From Glycomyces lechevalierae (lineage in GTDB: Bacteria > Actinomycetota > Actinomycetes > Mycobacteriales > Micromonosporaceae): a DNA stretch of 64,000 nt. Made by a program: the position numbers and the translations under genes. Of the stretch, positions 44,314 through 52,738 are shown in pieces. Every line of letters begins with the position of its first letter. The first letter of the stretch is position 1. Location: contig NZ_JAPZVQ010000022.1 in NCBI RefSeq assembly GCF_027622945.1, positions 1 to 64,000 on the forward strand. Direction: 5' to 3'. The notes below the pieces were generated by a model. It worked only from the letters and a program-made list of their open reading frames with translations, was not told the origin of the DNA and made no database searches.

Positions 44314-45075
44314 ATGGCGGCGGAGTACTCGAGTTTCGTGGCCATCGGCGACAGTTTCACCGAAGGGGTGGGCGACCCCGATCCGGGCGGCGACCGCTAC
44401 CGCGGCTGGGCCGACCTGTTCGCCCTCCGCGCCGCCGAGCAGTGGCCGGCCTTCGCCTACGCCAACCTCGCCATCCGCGGGCGCCTCTTCGACCGCATCG
44501 TCGACGAGCAGGTCGTCCCCGCGATCAAGCAGAGCCCGGACCTCGTCTCGTTCGCCGCCGGCGGCAACGACGCCCTCCGCCCCGGCTTCAACCCCGTGCA
44601 GCTCTCCACCCGCGCCCACGAGGTGGTCCGCCTCCTCAAAGCCTCGGGCGCCGAAGTCGTGCTCTTCACCTGCGCGGACATCACCCCACACATCCCGGGC
44701 ATCGCGGTCCTGCGCAAGCGCTTCGTCGCCACCAACGACGCCTACAAGCGCGTCGCCAAGCGTCACAACGCGGTCCTCGTCGACCTCTGGAACGACAAGG
44801 CCTTCGAGGACCCGCGCCTGTGGTCCGAGGACCGGCTCCATCTCAACACCTTCGGCCACCAGCGCGTCGCCTACGACGTGTGCGAGGCCCTCGGCGTCGA
44901 GCCCGACCCGGCCTGGAGCGAGCCGCTGCCGCACATGCCCCGCCCGCGCCGCGAGATGAACGGCGTCCAGTGGGCCGGCAAGCACCTCGCCCCCTGGGTC
45001 AAGCGCCGTCTCACCGGCAAGTCCAGCGGCGACACCGTCGACCCCAAGCGCCCCGAACTGACCAAAGTGAAATGA
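44314..45075 (+). CDS. SGNH/GDSL-type esterase or hydrolase
   Basis: A 253-residue cytosolic hydrolase. Blocks: FVAIGDSFTEGVGD (catalytic Ser), ANLAIRGRL (Gly), FAAGGNDALRP (Asn) and DRLHLNTFGH (Asp-x-x-His). The ATG at 44314 has GGAGGTGGGG upstream. No signal peptide. Substrate unknown; such enzymes deacylate lipids, sugars or secondary metabolites. A 31-residue membrane peptide gene follows closely. Confidence 0.87.
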   Translation: MAAEYSSFVAIGDSFTEGVGDPDPGGDRYRGWADLFALRAAEQWPAFAYANLAIRGRLFDRIVDEQVVPAIKQSPDLVSFAAGGNDALRPGFNPVQLSTRAHEVVRLLKASGAEVVLFTCADITPHIPGIAVLRKRFVATNDAYKRVAKRHNAVLVDLWNDKAFEDPRLWSEDRLHLNTFGHQRVAYDVCEALGVEPDPAWSEPLPHMPRPRREMNGVQWAGKHLAPWVKRRLTGKSSGDTVDPKRPELTKVK

Positions 45076-45106
45076 TGCCCCGCCCTACCCGAACCGAGGA
45101 AACCTG

Positions 45107-45202
45107 ATGGGCCTGCTCTTCAAACTCCTGGCCGTCCTGGTCATCATCCTGACCTGCGCCTTCTTCTTCGGCCTGCTCTTCAGCAAGGGCCGCGGCAAGT
45201 AA
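45107..45202 (+). CDS. 31-residue membrane peptide
   Basis: A very short gene: ATG 45107 preceded by GAGGAAA (seven bases), ending TAA at 45200-45202. It encodes MGLLFKLLAVLVII, then one hydrophobic helix with a single Cys and FFF, and a basic end SKGRGK (positive-inside anchor). It lies 31 bases after the SGNH gene in the same direction. Ribosome binding site, length and sequence design suggest a real small membrane protein that automated tools would miss. Confidence 0.6.
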   Translation: MGLLFKLLAVLVIILTCAFFFGLLFSKGRGK

Positions 45203-45289
45203 CGCCCCCGAGCGTTCCTCGCGATCTTCCTCCGCCGCTTCGGGGGTGGGCGTGGCGCTCCCGCGCACGACAGGGCATCATGGAGAACT

Positions 45290-46513
45290 GTGGGACTCCT
45301 CCAGCGTCTGTTGGGGCGCCGGGACACACCTGATTCAGTGCCAGATCCCGCCGCCCAACCTGAACCTGCCTCCGAGCCCGAGGCCGCGACCGAACCGGTC
45401 GCCTCCTCTGGCGCCCTAGACGATGCCGCCCCCGAAAGCAGCCCGGACCCCTCGCCGGAACCTGCGGAGGAGGACAGCATCGCTACCCAGGCGCCAGTGA
45501 CCGGCCTGCGGCTCGTGCCCGCGCTCGAGCCCGAACACGAGCCGGAGCCCGAGCCCGCCGGCCCGATCCTCACGGCCGTGCCGGACCTCGAATCGGACCC
45601 CGACCTCGAGCCGGGAGCAGCAGCGGACCCGGACGGGGCCCCCGCGGGTTCTTCAGCGCCCGAACCGGAACCAGAGGCGGCGATCTTCGTGCCCGAGCGG
45701 CCCCGCCGCGAACTGCTCACATTGGACAAGCCGGTCCCGCCGCGCCCGCCGACCACCGGCCGCGACGAGATGATGCCGCGCATCGAGGACGACGAGTCCC
45801 TCGACATCGCCGGCTCGCCCCGCGCCGAACTGCGCGCCGCCGGGCTCGCCGTGCCGAAGATGCACCAGCTCGTGCGCCGCGGCGACACCGCCATGTGGGC
45901 CTTCGCCGTCCGGTCCTCCGAAGCCCTGCGCTGGTGGCTCGACATCCGCCAGTCCGCCGAGAAGACCGGCTGGATGCCCGTCCTCCTCGGCTCCGCCGAG
46001 GAGTGGCGCGACAACGGCGAGGCGATCATCCACGAGGGCGACGACGAGCTCACCCGCGCCGACGAGATCGACGCCGCCGAACTCCTGCACGACAAGGCCG
46101 CCGAGGCCGGCGAGCCCGCGCGCGGCGTCCCGATCCTGCCGCGCCGCGGCGACACCGACTTCGCCACGCCCCACGAGCAGCACGGCCTCCTCGGCCTCGT
46201 CAGGACCGACGCGGGCTGGAAGATCCCGGCCATGTTCCCGTGGAAGGGCTCCACGAACTGGGAGCTCTACGGCGCCGAGCACGCGGCCGTCCTGCACTCC
46301 TGGCACCGCCGCTTCGAGGCCGAACTGGTCGCCATGACCTACGACGTCATCGAGCTGTACGTGCCGCACCCGCCCAATGCCGAAGAGGCCCTTGGGGTCG
46401 CGAGCGAGGTCTACGCCTACTGCCCGGACCTCCTCGACTCCGGCGTGCCGACGCTCGAAGACCTCGCCGAGCACATGATCAGGTCGAAGGCCTGGTACTT
46501 CCGATGGACTTAG
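45290..46513 (+). CDS. DUF4253 domain protein with acidic N-terminal extension
   Basis: A 407-residue protein. The first 150 residues are Pro/Glu/Asp-rich and disordered (EPEHEPEPEPAGP). The C-terminal DUF4253 domain includes AELVAMTYDVIELYVPHPP, EEALGVASEVYAYCPDLLDSG and SKAWYFRWT at the end, which is the family's hallmark. Function unknown; DUF4253 is common next to immunity or SMI1/KNR4-like proteins, but no toxin is seen here. Confidence 0.82.
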   Translation: MGLLQRLLGRRDTPDSVPDPAAQPEPASEPEAATEPVASSGALDDAAPESSPDPSPEPAEEDSIATQAPVTGLRLVPALEPEHEPEPEPAGPILTAVPDLESDPDLEPGAAADPDGAPAGSSAPEPEPEAAIFVPERPRRELLTLDKPVPPRPPTTGRDEMMPRIEDDESLDIAGSPRAELRAAGLAVPKMHQLVRRGDTAMWAFAVRSSEALRWWLDIRQSAEKTGWMPVLLGSAEEWRDNGEAIIHEGDDELTRADEIDAAELLHDKAAEAGEPARGVPILPRRGDTDFATPHEQHGLLGLVRTDAGWKIPAMFPWKGSTNWELYGAEHAAVLHSWHRRFEAELVAMTYDVIELYVPHPPNAEEALGVASEVYAYCPDLLDSGVPTLEDLAEHMIRSKAWYFRWT

Positions 46514-46596
46514 GTCCGACCGGCAACGCAGCCGGTGGACGTAGTCGCATTGCATCGAGCGGCGCGGCCGTCCGGCCCGCCCCCAAATTGACTCGC

Positions 46597-46629
46597 GGCC
46601 CGCAAGCCCACTCGGTGAGCTTGCGGGCC
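46597..46629. terminator. Bidirectional hairpin between convergent genes
   Basis: An 11-bp stem ggcccgcaagc / gcttgcgggcc, 9 bases before the stop of the leftward histidine kinase gene and 84 bases after the DUF4253 gene. Confidence 0.75.
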
Positions 46630-46637
46630 GGCTTCGT

Positions 46638-47879
46638 TCACCCGGTGAAGATCGTGCGGTCGCCGCCTTCGACCGGCGCGCTTCCCTTCGGGTGCAGCGG
46701 CATCGCCGCCCGCACCTCCCACCGGCCCGATCCGTCCGGGCCCGCCGACATCTCGCCGCCCAGCAGCCGCACCCGCTCGGCGATCCCCTCCAGCCCGCGC
46801 CCGCCGCCCGTCCCGCGCGAACCCTCACCGACCGCGTTCAGCACCTGCAACTCCAAGCGCGCGTCGGCGACCCGCAGTCGCACCTCCACCGCCTCGCCCG
46901 CAGCGTGCTTGAGCGCGTTGGTCACGCCTTCTTGGACGATCCGGTACGCCTCCCGCGACATCGCCGCAGGCACCGACTCGACCTCGCCGTCGACCAGCAC
47001 CGCGAATGCGGTGCCCGCCTGCCGAACCCGGCCGCCGAGCCGCTCCAGGTCCGCGAGCGTCGGGGCCGCCGTCGCCACAGCCGGCTCCTCCCGCAGTGCC
47101 CCCAGAGCCCGGTCGAGGTCGTCCAGGGCCGACCGCGACGACTCCTCGATGGCCGACAGCGCCTCCCGCGCGGACTCCGGATCGGTCTCGAGGACCTGTC
47201 GCGCCACCGCCGCCTGGATCGTCGAGGTCGTCAGCGTGTGCCCGATGGCGTCGTGCAGCTCCCGCGCCAGGCGGTTGCGCGACGCGACCCGCAGCGCCTC
47301 CGCCTCGGCCGCCGCGAGACGCTCGGCCATCCCCGGCCCGAGCAGCCGCACCGCAAGTCGCCGCATGAGCGCCGCATACGCTGCGGCGCAATAGACCAGC
47401 ACCAGCAACAGCCCCACCGCGACACCCCAGGTCCAAGCCCCGGCCAGGCCGGGCTGGACCGTCACCGGGACGAGGATGACGACCGCATCCCCGCCGTTCA
47501 GCCAGATCACCGGCAGCGCCACCCCGACCAGCGCCACCGCCGAGACGAACATGAGCGCCGCCCCCGCGAACACCCACGCCAAGAACCAGCCCGCCGTCGA
47601 GAACCGCCGCACCGCAACGGGTTCCGGAAGGCCCGCCCCGAGCAGCCGGTTCGCCGTGCGCACCGCGAACCGCCGCGAGAAGACCGGCAGACCGGACGCC
47701 GCGATCGCAACGCATCCGGCCGCAGCGAGCACCGGCCCGGGCACCGGGCCCGGCCAGACGAGCGCGACCGCGGCCGCGACCGGCAAGCCGATCAGGGCCG
47801 CGGCCACCGCGGCCGAAAAAGCGTGCGTCCAGCCCCGCAGGGCGGCCGGATTACCGAAGGGGTGCAGGAGCTGTCGCAT
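46638..47879 (-). CDS. NarL-type sensor histidine kinase
   Basis: A 413-residue membrane kinase. Four to five hydrophobic segments cover residues 20-185. The HisKA_3 dimerisation/phosphoacceptor segment is ARELHDAIGHTLTT (His at about 217), and the HATPase region has YRIVQEGVTNALKHAAGE and a G-rich GTGGGRGLEGIAERV. ATG 47879 (MRQLLHPFG). The likely partner response regulator is at 48928-49593, across one divergent gene. Confidence 0.9.
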   Translation of the reverse strand: MRQLLHPFGNPAALRGWTHAFSAAVAAALIGLPVAAAVALVWPGPVPGPVLAAAGCVAIAASGLPVFSRRFAVRTANRLLGAGLPEPVAVRRFSTAGWFLAWVFAGAALMFVSAVALVGVALPVIWLNGGDAVVILVPVTVQPGLAGAWTWGVAVGLLLVLVYCAAAYAALMRRLAVRLLGPGMAERLAAAEAEALRVASRNRLARELHDAIGHTLTTSTIQAAVARQVLETDPESAREALSAIEESSRSALDDLDRALGALREEPAVATAAPTLADLERLGGRVRQAGTAFAVLVDGEVESVPAAMSREAYRIVQEGVTNALKHAAGEAVEVRLRVADARLELQVLNAVGEGSRGTGGGRGLEGIAERVRLLGGEMSAGPDGSGRWEVRAAMPLHPKGSAPVEGGDRTIFTG

Positions 47880-48017
47880 GCGGTCGAGTCTCGCACCCGC
47901 GGCGGCCCGGCGACTCCCTCCGAAGGGGGAGACCGGATTCCCCACCGCTCGGGAGGCACGGGCCCCGCGCCGAGGCGAACGTTGGCCCCGACATCGTTTC
48001 GAGAAAGGAACACCCCC

Positions 48018-48869
48018 GTGGAATCCAGAACCAAAGGCGTCGTCGTCTTCATCGCGATCGCCTTCGGCACGGCCTGGGCCGGCATGTTCGGCGCTCCGCT
48101 GCTGTTCGGCCTGTCGCTGGTGAACCCCCTCGTCCAGTTGGCGGGCATCGCGTTCACGCCCGCCATCGCCGCGTTCATCGTGCGCAAGTGGGTCACCCGG
48201 GAAGGCTTCGCCGACGCCGGCCTGCGGCCGCGCCTCCGCGAGCACTGGCGCCTCTACCTGGCCGCGTGGCTCGGCCCGCTCGCCTTCGCCGCCGCGTCTC
48301 TCGCCGTAGCGGTCGCGGTCGGCCTGTGGGACTTCGACCCCGCCGCCCTCTCGCTCCTGCCGGGCGCGTCCGTGTGGGTGACGATCGCCGCGCTCCTAGT
48401 CCTGGTGGTCGTGCTGACGCCGATCTACTGGGGAGAGGAGTTCGGCTGGACGAGCTACCTGCGACTGCGCCTCTTCCCCGAACGCCCGCTCCTGTCCACG
48501 CTCGCCACCGGGCTCATCTGGGCGGTCTGGCACTACCCGCTCGCGTTCATGGGCTACATCGAGTTCGACAACGTCATCCTCGGCCTCGCCGTCTGGACCG
48601 TCTCGTTCATGCTCCAAGAGGTCATCCTCACCTGGCTGCGCCTGCGCAGCGGCTCAGTGTGGACCGCCAGCCTCGCCCACGCGGGCAACAACATGGTCTT
48701 CGCCCTCCTGATCGGCACCGCGCTCGGCGACGACCACCAGATCGCCGGGACGCTGCTCGGCATCGTCCCGTGCGCCGTGATCGCGCTGTGGCTCATGCTC
48801 AGCGGACGCGTCGCGTCGGACCGGCACACCGCCGCGCCGCTCGAACGCGAGCCGGTCGCCGCGCGCTGA
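48018..48869 (+). CDS. CPBP-family intramembrane metalloprotease
   Basis: A 283-residue polytopic protein of the Abi/CPBP family. Motifs are GEEFGWTSYLRLRLF (EExxW/R), WAVWHYPLAFMG (His) and ASLAHAGNNMVFA (H-x-x-N). GTG 48018 follows gaaagga. It sits between a divergent kinase gene and a co-directional response regulator, so it may be controlled by, or act on, that signalling pair. A bacteriocin-immunity role is also known for the family. Confidence 0.87.
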   Translation: MESRTKGVVVFIAIAFGTAWAGMFGAPLLFGLSLVNPLVQLAGIAFTPAIAAFIVRKWVTREGFADAGLRPRLREHWRLYLAAWLGPLAFAAASLAVAVAVGLWDFDPAALSLLPGASVWVTIAALLVLVVVLTPIYWGEEFGWTSYLRLRLFPERPLLSTLATGLIWAVWHYPLAFMGYIEFDNVILGLAVWTVSFMLQEVILTWLRLRSGSVWTASLAHAGNNMVFALLIGTALGDDHQIAGTLLGIVPCAVIALWLMLSGRVASDRHTAAPLEREPVAAR

Positions 48870-48927
48870 CCGCGTTCTCACTCCCGAGAGGGAGGCCCGC
48901 GCGACGGCGGGGTGGCATCATCGACCG

Positions 48928-49593
48928 GTGACCACCCCGCCGATCCGCGTCCTCATCGCCGACGACGACCCCTTGGTGCGCACCGGACTGCGCACCCTCC
49001 TCGCCGCCCAGCCCGGCATCGCGCCGGTCGCCGAAGCCGCCGACGGCAGCCAAGTGCTCCCGCTCGTCGAGGAGCACCGCCCCGACGTCGTCCTCATGGA
49101 CGTGCGCATGCCCGACCTCGACGGCATAGCCGCGACCCGGCTCCTGCGCGAACGGCTCGCCGACCCGCCGCAGGTCCTCGTCATCACCACCTTCGAGAAC
49201 GACGACTACGTCTACGACGCACTGCGCAGCGGCGCAGCCGGATTCGTGCTCAAACGGGCGGCCATCGACCAGATCGCGCTGGCGGTCAGGGTGGTCGCGC
49301 AGGGCGACGCGCTGCTGTTCCCCGAGGCGGTCCGCGCGCTGGCGGCGCCGCACGCCCCGCCGCCGGGGAACGCGCACGGCCCGGTGGCGCTGACGCGGCG
49401 CGAGGCGGAGGTGCTGCGGCTCGTGGCCGAGGGGCTGTCGAACCAGGCGATCGCGACGCGCCTGTTCCTGGGCCTGGAGACGGTGAAGACGCATGTGGGC
49501 AGCGTGCTCACGAAGCTCGGGGCGCGCAACCGCACGGAGGCGGTCATCGTCGCGTACGAGTCGGGTTTCGTGCGCCCGGGCGAGCGCCGCTAG
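48928..49593 (+). CDS. NarL/LuxR-family response regulator
   Basis: A 221-residue regulator: receiver domain with DDD near the start (IADDDPLVR), phospho-Asp in VVLMDVRMPDLDG and Lys in FVLKRA, then a LuxR-type HTH (LTREAEVLRLVAEGLSNQAI, LFLGLETVKTHVGSVLTKLG). Natural partner for the HisKA_3 kinase at 46638. Its TAG stop overlaps the stop of the convergent TetR gene. Confidence 0.92.
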   Translation: MTTPPIRVLIADDDPLVRTGLRTLLAAQPGIAPVAEAADGSQVLPLVEEHRPDVVLMDVRMPDLDGIAATRLLRERLADPPQVLVITTFENDDYVYDALRSGAAGFVLKRAAIDQIALAVRVVAQGDALLFPEAVRALAAPHAPPPGNAHGPVALTRREAEVLRLVAEGLSNQAIATRLFLGLETVKTHVGSVLTKLGARNRTEAVIVAYESGFVRPGERR

Positions 49594-50357
49594 GCGGGCT
49601 TGCGGCGGCTGGCCTCCATGCGCGGGGCGAGGCCGTCGAGGAAGCGGTCCAACGCGTAGCGCATCGCGTCGTGGCCGGTGAGGTCCCAGGCCTCGGGGTC
49701 GCTGAAGCGTCCGAGGTGCCGGTACCGGCCGGAGGCGACGGCGTGTTCGAGGTAGGGGGCCTGGGCGCGCCACCAGTCCTCTTCGGCGGTCTCGGGCCGC
49801 TCCTCGGCGCTGTCGCGGATGAGGTACTGGCGGGCGGTGCCGGTGACGATGTTCATCACGGCGGTGGTGGCGAGGTTGATCTCCTTGTCGGGCAGGTCGT
49901 GCGCGGCGAACGCGGCGAGCACGAAGTCGTAGCCCGCGAGCGAGTCCGGGCCGAGCACGGGCCGCTTCTGGTTGATCTCGAGCAGCCACGGGTGGTCGCG
50001 GTAGACCTCCCAGGTGCCTTCGGCGACGAGTTCGAGGCCGTCGCGCCAGTCGAGGGTGCCGAGGTCGGGTGCGCCGGATCCGATGCGGGAGAGGCGGTCG
50101 ACCATGAGGTCGATGAGTTCGCGCTTGCCCGGGACGTACCGGTAGATCGTCATGGCGCCGACGCCGAGTTCGGCGGAGACGCTGCGCATGCCGAAGCAGC
50201 TGCCTTCGCGGTCGGCGACCGCGATCGCCGCCTCCACGATCCGTTCGACGGTGAGCTTCGGCTTGGGCCCGGGCTTGCTGTGCTGCGGCCCGAATTCGCG
50301 CCAGAGCAGCTCGAGGCTTCGTTGGGGGTCGCCCGCCCCCGTCTGTGGTGTCGCCAT
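49590..50357 (-). CDS. TetR-family repressor
   Basis: A 255-residue regulator with an N-terminal HTH (VERIVEAAIAVADREG, MRSVSAELGVGAMTIYRYVPGKREL) and a TetR_C-type ligand domain. It is divergent from the DrrA-like ABC gene, and a palindrome lies in the shared upstream region. It probably represses the exporter until a drug binds. Confidence 0.92.
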   Translation of the reverse strand: MATPQTGAGDPQRSLELLWREFGPQHSKPGPKPKLTVERIVEAAIAVADREGSCFGMRSVSAELGVGAMTIYRYVPGKRELIDLMVDRLSRIGSGAPDLGTLDWRDGLELVAEGTWEVYRDHPWLLEINQKRPVLGPDSLAGYDFVLAAFAAHDLPDKEINLATTAVMNIVTGTARQYLIRDSAEERPETAEEDWWRAQAPYLEHAVASGRYRHLGRFSDPEAWDLTGHDAMRYALDRFLDGLAPRMEASRRKPA

Positions 50358-50378
50358 AGGGGCCTCATCGTATCGCGC

Positions 50379-50424
50379 TTGCTAACCGGGTACGGTGTAT
50401 GCTATTACTGGGTACAACGTACCC
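50379..50424 (+). promoter_or_regulatory. Promoter and operator of the DrrAB-type exporter
   Basis: -35 TTGCTA (50379-50384) and -10 TATTAC (50403-50408) at 18 bases, with the palindrome GGGTACAACGTACCC (50410-50424) right over the expected start point. A partial copy, cgggtacggtgta, lies at about 50387-50399. This is a convincing TetR operator. Confidence 0.75.
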
Positions 50425-50443
50425 GATTGAAGGGCGACCGTCC

Positions 50444-51388
50444 ATGGGAACCACCACCGTCGAGGCCAGCAACCTCGGCAAACGATTCAAGGGCACCGCC
50501 GCGCTCGACGGCTTCGACCTCACCGCCGAGGCCGGGACCGTCCTGGGGCTCCTCGGCCCGAACGGCGCGGGCAAGACCACCACCGTCCGCATTCTCACCA
50601 CCCTGCTCGGGTTCGACACCGGGCGCGCCGCCGTCGCCGGGTTCGACGTGGCCCGCGACGCCCGCCAGGTGCGCCGCCGCATCGGCCTCACCGGCCAGCA
50701 GACCGCCGTGGACGACCTCCTCACGGCCCGCCAGAACCTCGTCCTCTTCGGGAAGCTGTTCCGGCTCACCAAGACCCGCGCGGGCGAGCGGGCCGATGAG
50801 CTCCTCGCCCAGTTCGGCCTCGCCGACGCCGCCCACCGCCAGACCAAGGGCTTCTCCGGCGGCATGAAGCGCCGCCTCGACCTCGCCGCCAGCATGATCC
50901 TCGCCCCGCAGGTGCTCTTCCTCGACGAGCCGACCACGGGCCTGGACCCGGCCGGGCGGCGCGAGGTCTGGGACGCCGTCGAAGGCCTCGCCGCCGACGG
51001 CACCACCGTCGTGCTCACCACCCACTACCTCGACGAGGCCGACCGCCTCTGCGACCGCATCGCCGTGATCGACCACGGCCGCAACCTCATCGACGACACC
51101 CCCGCCGGGCTCAAGCGCCGCATGGGCGCCGACCGGCTCGAGATCGTCGCCGCCGACCCCTCCGACCTGCCTGTCCTGCAGCAGATCGTCGAAGCGGTGG
51201 CCGACGGCGAGACCGCGCTCGACGAAGGCGCCTCGAGCGTCTCGGCGCCCGTCTCGGACCCGGTCGCGGCCCTCACCGCCGCCGCGACCGCCTTGCAGGA
51301 CAAGCGCCTCACGGTCGCGGACATCGGCCTGCGCCGCCCCACCCTCGACGAGGCCTTCCTCGAACTCATCGCCAAGGAGGACCAGTGA
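50444..51388 (+). CDS. Daunorubicin-resistance-type ABC exporter ATPase (DrrA-like)
   Basis: A 314-residue ABC ATPase. Walker A GPNGAGKTT, signature FSGGMKRR, Walker B VLFLDEPTTGLDPAGRREV, H-loop TTHYLDEADRL. The C-terminal 90 residues (VVLQQIVEAV..., RRPTLDEAFLELIA) are the DrrA-type extension. It overlaps the permease start (ATGA-like, 4 bases). Drug export is the likely role; no biosynthesis genes are near. Confidence 0.92.
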   Translation: MGTTTVEASNLGKRFKGTAALDGFDLTAEAGTVLGLLGPNGAGKTTTVRILTTLLGFDTGRAAVAGFDVARDARQVRRRIGLTGQQTAVDDLLTARQNLVLFGKLFRLTKTRAGERADELLAQFGLADAAHRQTKGFSGGMKRRLDLAASMILAPQVLFLDEPTTGLDPAGRREVWDAVEGLAADGTTVVLTTHYLDEADRLCDRIAVIDHGRNLIDDTPAGLKRRMGADRLEIVAADPSDLPVLQQIVEAVADGETALDEGASSVSAPVSDPVAALTAAATALQDKRLTVADIGLRRPTLDEAFLELIAKEDQ

Positions 51389-52224
51389 CCGCCACCCTCG
51401 CCCCGCTCCCCGACGAGACCTTCATTTCGCGTCTCAAGTGGACACTGCACGACTACCGCGCCATCGTCGGCCAGGAGTTCACCCACCTGGTGCGCCAGCC
51501 CGCGAACTTCGCCTGGGGCCTCGGCTTCCCGATCGTCATGGTGCTCCTGTTCGTGTACGTCTTCGGCTCGGCCATGGACGTCACCGGCGAGGGCGCCGGC
51601 GTCGACTACGTCGCCTACGCCATGCCCGGCATGTTCGCCATGACCATCGCCTTCGGCTTCACCAGCACCGCCTGGGCCGTCGCCGAGGCCAAGGAGAAGG
51701 GGTTCATCGACCGCGTGCGCTCGATGCCCATGGCCTCCTCCGCGGTCGTGGTGGGGCGCAACATCGCGGACACGATGCACGCCGCCGTCGACCTGGTCGT
51801 GCTCGTCCTCATCGCCCTCGCCATCGGCTGGCGCTCCGGCGGCACGCTCACGGAGACCTTGGGCGCCTTCGCGATCCTGCTGTGGCTGCGGTTCGCGCTC
51901 ATCTGGGTGGGCGTGTGGACGGGCCTCCTGGTCAAGAGCGTCGAGCAGGCCGGGAACCTCTTCGCGATCGCGTTCCCGTTCGGCATGGTCTCCTCGGTGT
52001 TCACCCCGCCCGAGCTCATGCCCGGCTGGCTCGGCGTGATCGCCGCGTGGAACCCGGTGTCCGCCACCGCGACCGCGATCCGCGACCTCTTCGGCAACCC
52101 GAGCGCGGTCGGCGACTCCTGGCCCGAGCAGCACGCGCTCCTCGCCGCGATCGTCTGGCCCGTGGTCATCACCGCGATCTTCCTGCCGCTCGCCGTCCGC
52201 AAGTTCCAGAACCTCGGCCGGTAG
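51385..52224 (+). CDS. ABC-2-type exporter permease (DrrB-like)
   Basis: A 279-residue permease with six hydrophobic segments. Hallmarks are VGQEFTHLVRQPANFAWGLGFPIVMVLLFVYVFG at the start of the core and FAIAFPFGMVSSVFTPPELMPGWLGVIAAWNPVSATATAIRDLFG near the end. It is translationally coupled to the ATPase and needs it. Confidence 0.92.
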   Translation: MTATLAPLPDETFISRLKWTLHDYRAIVGQEFTHLVRQPANFAWGLGFPIVMVLLFVYVFGSAMDVTGEGAGVDYVAYAMPGMFAMTIAFGFTSTAWAVAEAKEKGFIDRVRSMPMASSAVVVGRNIADTMHAAVDLVVLVLIALAIGWRSGGTLTETLGAFAILLWLRFALIWVGVWTGLLVKSVEQAGNLFAIAFPFGMVSSVFTPPELMPGWLGVIAAWNPVSATATAIRDLFGNPSAVGDSWPEQHALLAAIVWPVVITAIFLPLAVRKFQNLGR

Positions 52225-52250
52225 CCGCGAACACCTGAGGGAAACAGGAA

Positions 52251-52278
52251 GGGGTCCGCGCCGTCCGGCGCGGGCCCC
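52251..52278. terminator. Terminator of the exporter operon
   Basis: A 12-bp stem ggggtccgcgcc / ggcgcgggcccc (one G-U pair) with a four-base loop, 26 bases after the stop. Confidence 0.75.
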
Positions 52279-52738
52279 GTTCGCATTCCGGACTCCTCGC
52301 CGCAATCCCCGCGAAACGCGTTGGCATCGAAAATCTCGCCTGTCTCAATTTGATATCGAAGTTCACCGCGATGCGGGAGCGATTCCACCGCTGTGCGTGT
52401 TTTCTGGCTTTTGCAAGGGCGCCAAAGGGGGCCAATCCGGAACTCGGTGTTCTGTGTCGTCCGTCGCATTGCGATAGCTTGAAACGATGCGAGGCCGCGC
52501 TCTCACGCGCGGCGACCCCGCACGCACTCGCGTCCTCGCGCACCGGCATCCGGAGCGTTCTCGCTGGGAAGGCTCCTCACGGTCTGTGGTCGGAACCCGA
52601 CACGCGCAGGCCCGCCTAGAAATGACCGCGCCCCCTAGGCGTCGCCGGTCGGACGCGAACGCCCTCCCTCCAGGCGTTCGACGCCCCCTCCGGCTTTCGA
52701 CGCGGCGCGTCATCCCTCGAATCGAAAGCAGCACTGAA
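52279..52738. other. Upstream region of the orphan binding protein
   Basis: 460 bases without a gene, lower GC in the first part. Two imperfect matches to the CebR/CelR-type operator TGGGAGCGCTCCCA occur: cgggagcgattcca (52374-52387, 11 of 14) and tgggaaggctcctc (52565-52578, 10 of 14). Both are weak and unproven. Confidence 0.35.

Noticed and set aside
52487..52738. Longer version of the family-5 binding protein starting at 52487
   Set aside because: The added 84 residues are Arg-rich with no homology and would hide the signal peptide and lipobox that begin at 52739.
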